Source of the DNA: Lentzea sp. NBRC 102530
GTDB taxonomy: Bacteria > Actinomycetota > Actinomycetes > Mycobacteriales > Pseudonocardiaceae
DNA: 62,960 nt
Reading direction: 5' to 3'
NCBI RefSeq assembly: GCF_030269365.1
Contig: NZ_BSTF01000024.1
Coordinates: 1-62,960 of the forward strand
Part shown: one piece after another, positions 41,204 to 49,050 of the stretch
Layout of the letters: every line of letters starts with the position of its first letter
How positions within the stretch are numbered: the first letter of the stretch is position 1
Made by a program: the position numbers and the translations under genes
Notes under the pieces: generated by a model
The model's database searches: none
The model's input: only the letters and a program-made list of their open reading frames with translations
What the model was told of the DNA's origin: nothing

Positions 41204-42367
41204 TCAACCGAGCACCTCGTCGGCGTCGTAACCAAAGATCCAGTCGAAGTCGTCGGCCAGCGAGCCCTCGCGCAACGCGGCGTCGCGGGCACGCTGGTCC
41301 ACTCCGTCAGCAAACCGGAAGGTGGCTCCACGAGCGGAAGTCAGCCGGTGTACCGCGGCGACCCGCTCTGCCCGAACGGTCTCGTACCGCCGCAACGCCG
41401 ATGCTAGATCGCCGCCGGATCTGTCGAGACAGGACACGAGAACGGCCGCGTCCTCCATCGCCAGGTTCGCACCCTGTGCCAGGAAAGGAGGCATCGCGTG
41501 CGCCGCGTCCCCCACCAGGGTGATGCGTTGTCCCGGCCACCGCTCCAGCAGCGGTCGGTCGAACAACGCCCATTTCGTCATACCGGGCGCGGCGGAGATC
41601 AGTCTCCCGATGTTGTCGTGCCAGCCCTCGTAGGGCTCGCGCACCACGGCGGGATCGGCGAGCCTGGACCAGTCGACGTCCTCCCACCGCTGTCCGTCGG
41701 CACTCGCGCTGATGTAGAACGCCTCGCCGCCACTGATCGGGTAGGCGACGAAGTGACTGCCGGGACCGGCCCAGATCGTCGCGTGATCGTCACGCAGCAC
41801 ACTCGTCGCCGGACCGGCCGGCACGATTCCCCGGTACATCACGTTCTCGGTGTAGACTGGGCCGTCACCACACAGGAGCGTGCGCACGGTGGAGTGGATT
41901 CCATCCGCTCCGACAAGCACGTCACCGTCCCAGGACGATCCGTCCGCCAGCGACACGGTCACCCCGGACTCGTTCTCAGCGACTTCCGTCACCTGGGCTC
42001 CGAAGCGGACCACACCGTCCGGCAGCCGGTCCAGCAACGCCCGGTGCAGATCCGCGCGGTGCATCGTGTAGTAGGCGGCATCGCCGTTGCCCGCCACCGG
42101 CAGCAGCCCCAGCACCTCGTCGCTGTCCCAGCGGCGCACCGCGATGGCGTCGACAGCGCAGGCCGCCGGTCTGAGCTCCACGCCCAGCCTGGAGAGGACG
42201 CGCGCGCCGTTGGGAGCGACGTGCAGCCCCGCTCCCTCCGGATGCGGAGCGTCGGCGGACTCGAACATCACGCACTTCCAGCCGGACCGCACCAGGTGCA
42301 GCGCGGTGACCAGCCCCGCGATTCCGGCTCCCGCGACGAGAACCGTCCCTCGACCACCTGGCGACAT
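41204..42367 (-). CDS. FAD-dependent aromatic monooxygenase (group A)
   Basis: 387 residues. The FAD motif GAGIAG is at 12-17, the DG motif GADGIHS near 153-159 and the GD motif GDAAHAMPP near 278-286, all intact. It belongs to the p-hydroxybenzoate/salicylate hydroxylase family, which adds OH to phenols using NAD(P)H and O2. That suits a prenylated 4-hydroxybenzoate substrate, either oxidative decarboxylation to a hydroquinone or ring hydroxylation. It is on the opposite strand from the operon but ends two bases from it, so the cluster is convergent here. Confidence 0.9.
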   Translation of the reverse strand: MSPGGRGTVLVAGAGIAGLVTALHLVRSGWKCVMFESADAPHPEGAGLHVAPNGARVLSRLGVELRPAACAVDAIAVRRWDSDEVLGLLPVAGNGDAAYYTMHRADLHRALLDRLPDGVVRFGAQVTEVAENESGVTVSLADGSSWDGDVLVGADGIHSTVRTLLCGDGPVYTENVMYRGIVPAGPATSVLRDDHATIWAGPGSHFVAYPISGGEAFYISASADGQRWEDVDWSRLADPAVVREPYEGWHDNIGRLISAAPGMTKWALFDRPLLERWPGQRITLVGDAAHAMPPFLAQGANLAMEDAAVLVSCLDRSGGDLASALRRYETVRAERVAAVHRLTSARGATFRFADGVDQRARDAALREGSLADDFDWIFGYDADEVLG

Positions 42368-42447
42368 CTGAATCTCCGTTCCTTTGAGGACCAGACTGAA
42401 ACTACACCTCGACGACGATAAGAAGCCATACGCGCCAAGGAGATCCG

Positions 42448-42744
42448 ATGATCAGCGCAGATCCGGTGCCGCCGCCACGGTTGTGGTGGGCTGACGAGCC
42501 CCGCTCGTTGTTTACTGGAGAGCCCGGTCTCCCGCCCCGCGCCGAGCGGAGGCTGGCCAAGCGCTACCGAAGGGCCGACGACATGCCTCCTCGACAGTTC
42601 ATCGAGCGTTTCACACCATCGGCGTCGGCTGTCGTCATCCCGTCCGTTCGTGGCGGAGCTGCGGGCGAACGCGACGGCAGCACGCTCGCCATCGCCCGGA
42701 CCCACCACAGAGGACTCGTTCCAGCGCCGCAACCGGTCGCGTGA
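42448..42744 (+). CDS. Possible 98-aa protein before the ABC permeases
   Basis: The ATG has AAGGAG 7 bases upstream. The peptide begins MISADPVPPPRLWWADEPRS and contains RAERRLAKRYRRADDMPPRQ. Its TGA overlaps an in-frame GTG of the permease frame (42741). Good translation signals argue for a gene. The low-complexity C-terminus and absence of any recognised family argue against it. Confidence 0.38.
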   Translation: MISADPVPPPRLWWADEPRSLFTGEPGLPPRAERRLAKRYRRADDMPPRQFIERFTPSASAVVIPSVRGGAAGERDGSTLAIARTHHRGLVPAPQPVA

Positions 42745-42776
42745 AGCGCCGTACAGGGTCGAGAAGGGCGAATACC

Positions 42777-43751
42777 GTGTCCAGTACGTGTGAAGTGTCG
42801 CGGTCACCGAGGCGATGGATGCGACCAGGCGGCTCCTTCCCCGCGCGAACCGGTCGGGGCGACTGGTTCGACCGCAGGATCAGCCCCTACCTGATGATCG
42901 CGCCGTTCTACGTCGTCTTCGGCGTGTTCGGACTGTTCCCGCTGCTGTACACGGCCTGGGTCTCCCTGCACGACTGGCATCTCATCAACGGCGACGAGGG
43001 TTTCGTCGGACCGGCCAACTTCGCCGAACTGTTCAGCGACCGCTACTTCTACAACGCCCTGTTCAACACGGTCAGCATCTTCCTGTTGTCCACCGTGCCA
43101 CAGCTTCTCGCCGCGCTCGGCCTCGCGGCGCTGCTGAGCCGCCCGCTACGCGCACGCACCGCGTGGCGAGCGGCGGTCCTGGTGCCCAACGTCGTGTCGG
43201 TCGCAGCGGTGGCGCTGGTGTTCAGCCAGCTCTTCGGCAGAGACTACGGCGTGATCAACACGATGCTCGGCGTCGTCGGCATCGACCCCGTCAACTGGCA
43301 GTCGAACCGATTGACCGCGCACATCGCCGTGTCCGTGATGGTCATGTGGCGCTGGACCGGTTACAACGCGTTGCTGTACCTGGCCGCGATGCAGAGCATT
43401 CCCAGGGAGCTGTACGAGGCGTCCACTTTGGATGGCGCATCGCGCTGGCGTACCTTCTGGTCGATCACGGTGCCCGGCATTCGTCCCACGATCATCTTCA
43501 CCGTGGTGACCGCGACCATCGGAGGCCTGCAACTCTTCGCGGAGCCCCAGTTGTTCGACGCGTCCGGTGTCAACGGCACCGGCGGAAGCGGAAGGGAGTT
43601 CCAGACGTTGACGATGTATCTGTACGAGCACGGCTTCTCCCTCTTCGACGCGGGATACTCCGCCGCGATCGCCTGGGTGCTGTTCGGTGTCTCGCTGCTG
43701 TTCGCCCTGGTCAACTTCGCGCTGGTGCGCAGGATCGCGAGCGGGGACTGA
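42777..43751 (+). CDS. CUT1-type ABC transporter permease (MalF/UgpA-like)
   Basis: 324 residues from GTG 42777, which has AAGGG eight bases upstream. The frame is open to GTG 42741, which overlaps the small ORF before it. Six membrane spans are visible, starting ISPYLMIAPFYVVFGVFGLF. The EAA loop that docks the ATPase reads YEASTLDGASRWRTFWSITV. Such permeases take up sugars or glycerol-phosphates, with a second permease, a lipoprotein binding protein and an MsmK-type ATPase. Only the second permease is present here. Its place in a biosynthetic region suggests precursor uptake or a borrowed module. Confidence 0.88.
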   Translation: MSSTCEVSRSPRRWMRPGGSFPARTGRGDWFDRRISPYLMIAPFYVVFGVFGLFPLLYTAWVSLHDWHLINGDEGFVGPANFAELFSDRYFYNALFNTVSIFLLSTVPQLLAALGLAALLSRPLRARTAWRAAVLVPNVVSVAAVALVFSQLFGRDYGVINTMLGVVGIDPVNWQSNRLTAHIAVSVMVMWRWTGYNALLYLAAMQSIPRELYEASTLDGASRWRTFWSITVPGIRPTIIFTVVTATIGGLQLFAEPQLFDASGVNGTGGSGREFQTLTMYLYEHGFSLFDAGYSAAIAWVLFGVSLLFALVNFALVRRIASGD

Positions 43752-43753
43752 GA

Positions 43754-44575
43754 ATGCGCGGACAGCCCAGATTCATCACCTACGGCCTTCTGATCTCCGT
43801 CGGTGCGGCGTCGATCTTCCCCCTGTACTGGTCGTTCGTCATCGCGTCGCGGGACAACTCGGCGATCGCGGAGAAAACGCCCGTGCTGGTACCGGGAGGC
43901 AATCTCCTCGCCAACATCGGCAGGGTGTTCGACACCGTCGACTTCTGGCTCGCGTTGCGGAACTCGCTCATCGTCTCCGGGACAGTGACGCTGTCGAACG
44001 TGATCCTCGCCAGCATCGCGGGCTTCGCCTTCGCCCGACTGCGGTTTCCAGGCCGCAACGGGCTGTTCCTGGTCGTCGTGGGCACGGCCCTGGTACCAGG
44101 GCACCTCGGCGTGATCCCGCTATACCTGCTGGTGAGCGACTTCGGCTGGTACGGCAGGCTCGAAGCGGTGATCGTGCCCGCTCTCGTCGGCGCGTTCAGC
44201 GTGTTCTGGATGCGACAGGCGTGCGAGGAGGCTGTCCCGCGCGACCTCGTCGACGCCGCACGGGTCGACGGGTGCTCTCTCTGGCGGGCGTTCTGGCACG
44301 CCGCGCTTCCAGCGATCCGGCCACAGGTGGCGGTGCTGGCGATGCTGACGTTCATGGCGACGTGGAACGACTTCTTCTGGCCTCTCGTCGTGCTCGACCC
44401 GAATGACAGCCCGACCGTCCAAGTCGCCCTGTCCCGTCTGGCCAGCGGCTACTTCACCGACTACTCCCTGATGCTCACCGGGGCCACGATCGCTGTGCTC
44501 CCCGTACTTGTCGCGTTCGTGCTGTTCGCCAGGAGGATCATCGACGGGATCATGCGGGGCGCAATCAACGGCTGA
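43754..44575 (+). CDS. CUT1-type ABC transporter permease (MalG/UgpE-like)
   Basis: 273 residues, starting 3 bases after the first permease. Membrane spans include YGLLISVGAASIFPLYWSFV and LTGATIAVLPVLVAFVLFAR. The EAA loop is VDAARVDGCSLWRAFWHAALP, quoted by its key residues E/D-A-A-x-x-D-G. It pairs with the upstream permease to form the channel. No binding protein or ATPase gene follows, so those must be encoded elsewhere, as is usual for the shared ATPase but unusual for the binding protein. Confidence 0.9.
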   Translation: MRGQPRFITYGLLISVGAASIFPLYWSFVIASRDNSAIAEKTPVLVPGGNLLANIGRVFDTVDFWLALRNSLIVSGTVTLSNVILASIAGFAFARLRFPGRNGLFLVVVGTALVPGHLGVIPLYLLVSDFGWYGRLEAVIVPALVGAFSVFWMRQACEEAVPRDLVDAARVDGCSLWRAFWHAALPAIRPQVAVLAMLTFMATWNDFFWPLVVLDPNDSPTVQVALSRLASGYFTDYSLMLTGATIAVLPVLVAFVLFARRIIDGIMRGAING

Positions 44576-45119
44576 CGCCATCTGTTACCAGGCATCTGCT
44601 GTTCGCTTTCAGCGGTGACGCGCGAAACAACGGACCGAGAAAAGCTCGTCACCGCTTCTGTCAGCGCCGCTCGTCGGTGTTTCTACAGTTGAACAAAACA
44701 GCGACAGACGGCTGGATGGCGCGGGCGCAGAGATCGCCCTGACCGCCTCGGAATCGAAGTGCGAAGCCCGCAGCCTGACGTCGGACCAACCTGGTCCCGA
44801 CGCCGTCCACGACGGCCCTAGGCGTACATCAAGGTAACGTCAAGAAAATGGGCCCAAACAGACTCCCGACCTTCCCCAGGTTCACCGGTACGACCAGAAG
44901 GGCCGCCAGCATTGCCCGCCCCTGAGACATCAATCCTGTTCGACGTCGGTCCGCTGTCTGAGCTGTCCGAAATCACGCAGTCGGCGACTCGTCCGTTCCC
45001 AAGGACTCCGATATTGTTCACGGACAGCTCACGGCACCGTCAGGAACAATCGGGCACACACTGTGCGCGTCACCCCCGGAACTCGCCTCGATGCCAACCG
45101 CACTGCTTAGCGTCGCGGC
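44576..45119. other. Intergenic region with an inverted repeat
   Basis: No gene is supported. AGCGGTGACG (44611-44620) and CGTCACCGCT (44647-44656) form a perfect 10-bp inverted repeat with a 26-base spacer shortly after the permease stop, possibly a termination structure. The right end should hold the promoter of the secreted protein. Confidence 0.45.
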
Positions 45120-45494
45120 ATGAAGCCCTTCACGACGACTTTCAAGCGCACCGCCGCGGCCGCCGCGGCGGCCGTCTCGCTGTCGCTGCTGTCCGCAGGC
45201 ACCGCCCAAGCGGTCACCCCTGGCAAGATCAAACTGTGCAACAGCCGCGACGCCGGCATCTCCGTCCAATTCCTCGATCGCGGCGGCCTGACGCTCACCC
45301 CGGTCAGGTACAACTACGCCAACTGCGTGTTGCAGCCGATGTCCAGTCGCGGCCCGGAGAACGTCGCGGTCTCCGCCATCATTCCCGGCTCAGGCGCGCG
45401 GCACATCGGCACCACGCGGGTCGACATCCGAAAGGGCGTCCAGATCAACCTGACCGCAGGCCGCAACCCCGGCTTCCTGGTCAGCCAGTCCTGA
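45120..45494 (+). CDS. Small secreted protein
   Basis: 124 residues with a clear Sec signal peptide (KRTAAAAAAAVSLSLLSAGT, cleavage near AQA|V). The mature part of about 90 residues is beta-rich with two Cys (LCNSRD and YANCVLQP), probably one disulphide. No family recognised; the pattern KIKLCNSRDAGISVQFLDRG resembles small extracellular beta-sandwich proteins of actinomycetes. Start chosen at ATG 45120; the ribosome-binding site is weak. Two hairpins follow the gene. Confidence 0.72.
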   Translation: MKPFTTTFKRTAAAAAAAVSLSLLSAGTAQAVTPGKIKLCNSRDAGISVQFLDRGGLTLTPVRYNYANCVLQPMSSRGPENVAVSAIIPGSGARHIGTTRVDIRKGVQINLTAGRNPGFLVSQS

Positions 45495-45581
45495 TGCGGC
45501 ACGGCGCGAAGCCAGAAGGCCATCGCGTCACAGGACCGAACAGGTTGGTCCACCACGTGCCATCGTCACGTCACTGATCGT

Positions 45582-45652
45582 GGAGGCTCGGCCTCCTTCT
45601 CGGTCGGCGGCCCGCGCGGTCCCACCCTCCCGACATGCGCGGGCCGCCGACC
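45582..45652 (+). terminator. Two hairpins after the secreted protein
   Basis: GGAGGC-TCG-GCCTCC (45582-45596) followed by TTCTC, then a perfect 16-bp stem GGTCGGCGGCCCGCGC / GCGCGGGCCGCCGACC with a 19-base loop (45602-45652). The first has the better terminator form. The second may also act as a barrier before the XRE regulator. Confidence 0.6.
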
Positions 45653-45723
45653 TCACGGCTCGGTCGTGAAATCGGCGGCACACCATTCCGTAATGGTCGC
45701 CCCACACCGGTCCGGCAGGTTGA

Positions 45724-47988
45724 ATGCCTGTCGTGAACACACACCCTGACTCGGCTCTCACGCGGTCCTTCGGCGAGAGTCTGTTGCGCTACCGCAGAGC
45801 GGCGGGCCTCTCCCAAGCGGATCTCGCCCACACCTCGGGTATGAGTGTGCGAGCGTTGAGAGAGCTGGAACGAGGCAGAGCCGCCGCCGCTCAGGAACGG
45901 TCCGCCGAGCTTCTGGCAACCGCGCTCGGACTTACCGGTGGCGAGCGCGAGTCGTTCATCATGCTCGCCAGAGAAGGCCGCCGCCGCTCCACTCGCTCCA
46001 GACAAAGGACGATGTTGTACTCGCTCCCGTCGACCCCCAGGCTGGTGGGCAGGAGGCCAGAGCTCGATCGGCTCTTCGAACTGGCGGTGTTGGGAGGCGG
46101 CGTCGTCATCGTGGGGGCTCCGGGTGTCGGCAAAACAACACTCGCCGTGTCCGCGACCAACCACTTGGCGGACCGCTTCCCCGACGGGTGCATCGCGCTG
46201 GACCTTCGCGGCATCGACGATCAGCCTATCGCCCCGGCCGAGGCACTGGAGCGGATGCTGACCGCTCTGGAAGTACCGCCCAGCCGCGTCCCCGCCGAGG
46301 TGAGCGAGCGCAGTTCGCTGTTCAAGGCACTGACACGCGAGAGGAAGATGCTGGTCGTCCTCGACAACGTTCTCGACGAGAAACAGGTCGCTCCGCTGCT
46401 TCCCGCCTCGGACACCGCCTTCACGATCGTGACGAGCCGGCGTGTCCTCCCCGATCTGGACACGGCCGCGACGATGCCGCTGGACGTCCTGACGGCCGCC
46501 GACGCCATCGAGTTGCTCTCGGCCGTCGTCGGCGAGTCGGCGGTGCAACGTGAACTGGAGGCGGCGCACGAGGTCGTGGAGCTGTGCGGCAGACTCCCGC
46601 TCGCGGTGCGCATCGCGGCCAACCGTCTGGCCACCAGCAGGCAGCGGTCGATCGACGACCTCGCCCGGCAACTCGGCAACGAGCGCAGGCGCCTCGACTC
46701 GCTGGCAGCGGGAGACCTCAGCCTGCGTGCGGTGTTCGAGGTCTCGCTTCGGCGACTGACGCCGGAGGCACAAGCCCTGTTCCGCCGTCTGGCACTCATT
46801 CCGGGAGCGCATTTCGGCCCCGACCTCGCGGCGGTCGCGGCAGGCGTCCAGGAAGACGAGGTCGAACCGGCACTCCACGAACTGGTCGCCGCTTCGCTGC
46901 TCACCACCACCTCGGCGCCACCACGTCACCAGTTCCACGACCTGATCAGGCTGTTCGCTCGTGAACACCTGCTCGCCGACGAGCCGGAAGCGCACCGGCT
47001 CCTGCTTTACGACGACCTGTGCGCTCACGTGCTCACCAAGGGCGCGGTCGCGGGGCGGCTCTTCTTCCCCGACTCGAAAGGCGTGGAGGACGACTCTCCT
47101 TTCCGGTCCCAGGCGGAGGCCGCCGAGTGGCTGGAGCGGGAAGCGACCAACTGGAGGGCGGTCCAGCGCAGCGCTGCCGAGACCGGCCGGTTCCGGGAGG
47201 TGTTCGACTTCACCTGGGCGGTAAACCGTTATTCGCTCGGCAGGGAGATGCAGTACGGATGGGACGAGATCTTCGGCATCGGCCTCGCCGCCGCCAGGGA
47301 ACTGGGCGACCGGACAGCGGAAGTCGACATGCTGACGCAGCTCGGCTCCGCCCTCACCTGGAGCCGGTCCGACTTCGACGGTGCCGTGAACATCCTGCGC
47401 GAAGCGCTCACTCTCTCGGAGGAAATCGGCTATCACCGGGGTACCACCGTCGTGAACGCGAGCCTCGGAATGGCGTTGATGCGCGTCGGTTGTCTCGACG
47501 AGGCGGTCGCGTACAACCAGCGTGCCTACGAGATGTCGGCGGGTTACGAGTTCTTCGATGTCAGGTTCTGGATGACGCTCGCGCTGAGCACGATCTTCGA
47601 AGCGCAGGGCCAGTTCGAGAAGGCGCTCGCCCTGCACCGCCCATTGCGGACTGAGACCGAGCACAGCTTCGGTAACACGAACGTCGAGACAGCCCGCCTG
47701 GTCACCATGCTCGTGACCACGCGTAGCGGGGCCTGCCTGGCCGGCTTGAGCAGGTGGGAGGAAGCAGCGAAGTCCTTCCACGAAGCCAGAAAGCTCGCGT
47801 TCGTCAGGGAGGCCGGGTACGGAGGGGAAGCGGAGCTCGCACTGCTGGAAGGCGCCGCGTGGAGGATGGCGGGAGAACACGAGCACGCGCGCACGTGCCT
47901 GCTGCTCGCACGCGACCTGCTCGACGGCCCTGTCTGGCAGGAGGACAGGACGCGAGTCGAGGCGGAGCTGGCCTTGCTGGAGAACTGA
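45724..47988 (+). CDS. XRE-NB-ARC-TPR regulator
   Basis: 754 residues. An N-terminal Cro/CI helix-turn-helix (SFGESLLRYRRAAGLSQADL, SVRALRELERGRAAA) is followed by an NB-ARC-type ATPase. Walker A is GAPGVGKTTLA near 130-140, Walker B RKMLVVLDNVLDE near 213, and the GLPLA-like motif is CGRLPLAVRIAANRL. The C-terminal third is TPR-like helices. This fusion is frequent in actinomycetes as a stand-alone regulator of secondary metabolism or antibiotic response. It may control the secreted protein on its left, the beta-trefoil protein on its right or the biosynthetic genes; no operator was identified. Confidence 0.88.
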   Translation: MPVVNTHPDSALTRSFGESLLRYRRAAGLSQADLAHTSGMSVRALRELERGRAAAAQERSAELLATALGLTGGERESFIMLAREGRRRSTRSRQRTMLYSLPSTPRLVGRRPELDRLFELAVLGGGVVIVGAPGVGKTTLAVSATNHLADRFPDGCIALDLRGIDDQPIAPAEALERMLTALEVPPSRVPAEVSERSSLFKALTRERKMLVVLDNVLDEKQVAPLLPASDTAFTIVTSRRVLPDLDTAATMPLDVLTAADAIELLSAVVGESAVQRELEAAHEVVELCGRLPLAVRIAANRLATSRQRSIDDLARQLGNERRRLDSLAAGDLSLRAVFEVSLRRLTPEAQALFRRLALIPGAHFGPDLAAVAAGVQEDEVEPALHELVAASLLTTTSAPPRHQFHDLIRLFAREHLLADEPEAHRLLLYDDLCAHVLTKGAVAGRLFFPDSKGVEDDSPFRSQAEAAEWLEREATNWRAVQRSAAETGRFREVFDFTWAVNRYSLGREMQYGWDEIFGIGLAAARELGDRTAEVDMLTQLGSALTWSRSDFDGAVNILREALTLSEEIGYHRGTTVVNASLGMALMRVGCLDEAVAYNQRAYEMSAGYEFFDVRFWMTLALSTIFEAQGQFEKALALHRPLRTETEHSFGNTNVETARLVTMLVTTRSGACLAGLSRWEEAAKSFHEARKLAFVREAGYGGEAELALLEGAAWRMAGEHEHARTCLLLARDLLDGPVWQEDRTRVEAELALLEN

Positions 47989-48320
47989 CGGGGTTGGCGG
48001 TCGCGCACCGATCGGTCAGCCGAGCAGAGCGCGACCTGACTCACCGGCATCTGGCGACGATCTGCCCTCCTTCTCGGCCGACAGTGCGCGTCCTCACCAC
48101 GGCTTCACCGAGAACGAACATTCTGCGAAAGCACGTCTCACGCGCCTTTCCAGCGACCCGCGAACCGAAAGCGGACATTCGGGCAAACCTGACGTGACGC
48201 GGTACCTCACGTACGCGAAAATATTGAGCACGGTCGCGCCTGCCCAGACAATCCAAGGAGATGCGATGGCTGTATCACGCATCAAGCTCATCGCGTTCCA
48301 TGATTGGAAGGGGCACCCAA
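47989..48320. other. Upstream region of the second beta-trefoil gene
   Basis: No gene is supported. An in-frame ATG at 48261 precedes the chosen start but would add residues before the signal peptide. The region probably holds a long 5' leader and promoter. Confidence 0.45.
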
Positions 48321-48878
48321 ATGAAGCTCACTCTCACGAGTGCGGCTCGCATTACCAAACGCATTTCCGTCATATTTGCGCCGTTGCTCGCACTGTCTCT
48401 CGTCTCGGCGCCTGCCCAGGCCGCTCCGATGTACGGCCAGTTCCGCAACATCCAGACCGGCGGATGCCTTGACAGCAACCTCAGGGGCGAGGTCTACACG
48501 CTGTCGTGCAACAGCACCGTGCTGAACCAGTACTGGGAGGTCGAGTTGACAGGAACGCGAGCGCCCGACCGCTACTACCAGGTGAAGATCAAGAATGCGG
48601 CCACCAACCGCTACCTCAGCCAGTTCTGGTACCTCCCGACGAACCCCTTCGCCGTACCCAACGTCAGGCCCACGCTGGCAACACAGCCGAACTCCTCCGG
48701 CGACCAGGCCGTTTTCGACGGAGTAGGAGCCGGCTGGAACAACGTCTCACTGCGATCCACCAAGGGCAACAGGTTCGAACCGCTCTGCGTCGACACCGGC
48801 CGCGTCGGCGTCGCCTACGCGCACGCCTGCAACGGCGGAACCTGGCAGAAGTGGGAACTGATCAAGCGCAACCGCTGA
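48321..48878 (+). CDS. Secreted ricin-like beta-trefoil protein
   Basis: 185 residues from ATG 48321 (AAGGGG nine bases upstream). The signal peptide contains ISVIFAPLLALSLVSAPAQA. The mature domain has repeats RNIQTGGCLDSNLRGEVYTL, SCNSTVLNQYWEV, KIKNAATNRYLSQFW and a closing PLCVDTG...TWQKWELI. QxW-type motifs are degenerate (NQYW, WQKW). It shares the order and spacing of blocks with the protein at 24820-25356, so they are paralogues about 23 kb apart. Likely extracellular carbohydrate or wall binding. It ends before a bidirectional terminator facing the type VII secretion operon. Confidence 0.77.
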   Translation: MKLTLTSAARITKRISVIFAPLLALSLVSAPAQAAPMYGQFRNIQTGGCLDSNLRGEVYTLSCNSTVLNQYWEVELTGTRAPDRYYQVKIKNAATNRYLSQFWYLPTNPFAVPNVRPTLATQPNSSGDQAVFDGVGAGWNNVSLRSTKGNRFEPLCVDTGRVGVAYAHACNGGTWQKWELIKRNR

Positions 48879-48913
48879 ACATCCTCACGAAGTGAGACAT
48901 CCAGACAAGAAAA

Positions 48914-48955
48914 GAATGGCGTTCGATCCGGAAGGTTCCGGGTCGAACGCCATTC
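48914..48955. terminator. Bidirectional terminator
   Basis: GAATGGCGTTCGA-T-CCGG pairs with CCGG-G-TCGAACGCCATTC around AAGGTT, with one mismatch. A-rich bases lie to the left and CTCGTTT to the right, so it can serve the beta-trefoil gene and the convergent type VII secretion operon. Confidence 0.8.
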
Positions 48956-49050
48956 TCGTTTCCGTCGAATAATCGTCGGCTCCGGCGCGGTCTCCGAGCC
49001 ACCGCGTTCCCGGAAATCGACGAAGACGGCCTTGCCTCAGTTCGGCGCGA

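Noticed and set aside
42268..42807. A 179-codon minus-strand frame extending from the flavin monooxygenase region
   Set aside because: It overlaps the N-terminus of the monooxygenase in another frame and has no motif; treated as a shadow.
44818..45021. A 67-codon minus-strand ORF (MNNIGVLGNGRVADCVISDS) that could be a small regulator
   Set aside because: No convincing ribosome-binding site and no recognised family; it lies in a probable promoter region.
45571..47886. A 771-codon minus-strand frame opposite the XRE-NB-ARC gene
   Set aside because: The plus-strand protein has helix-turn-helix and Walker motifs in order; the reverse frame has none.
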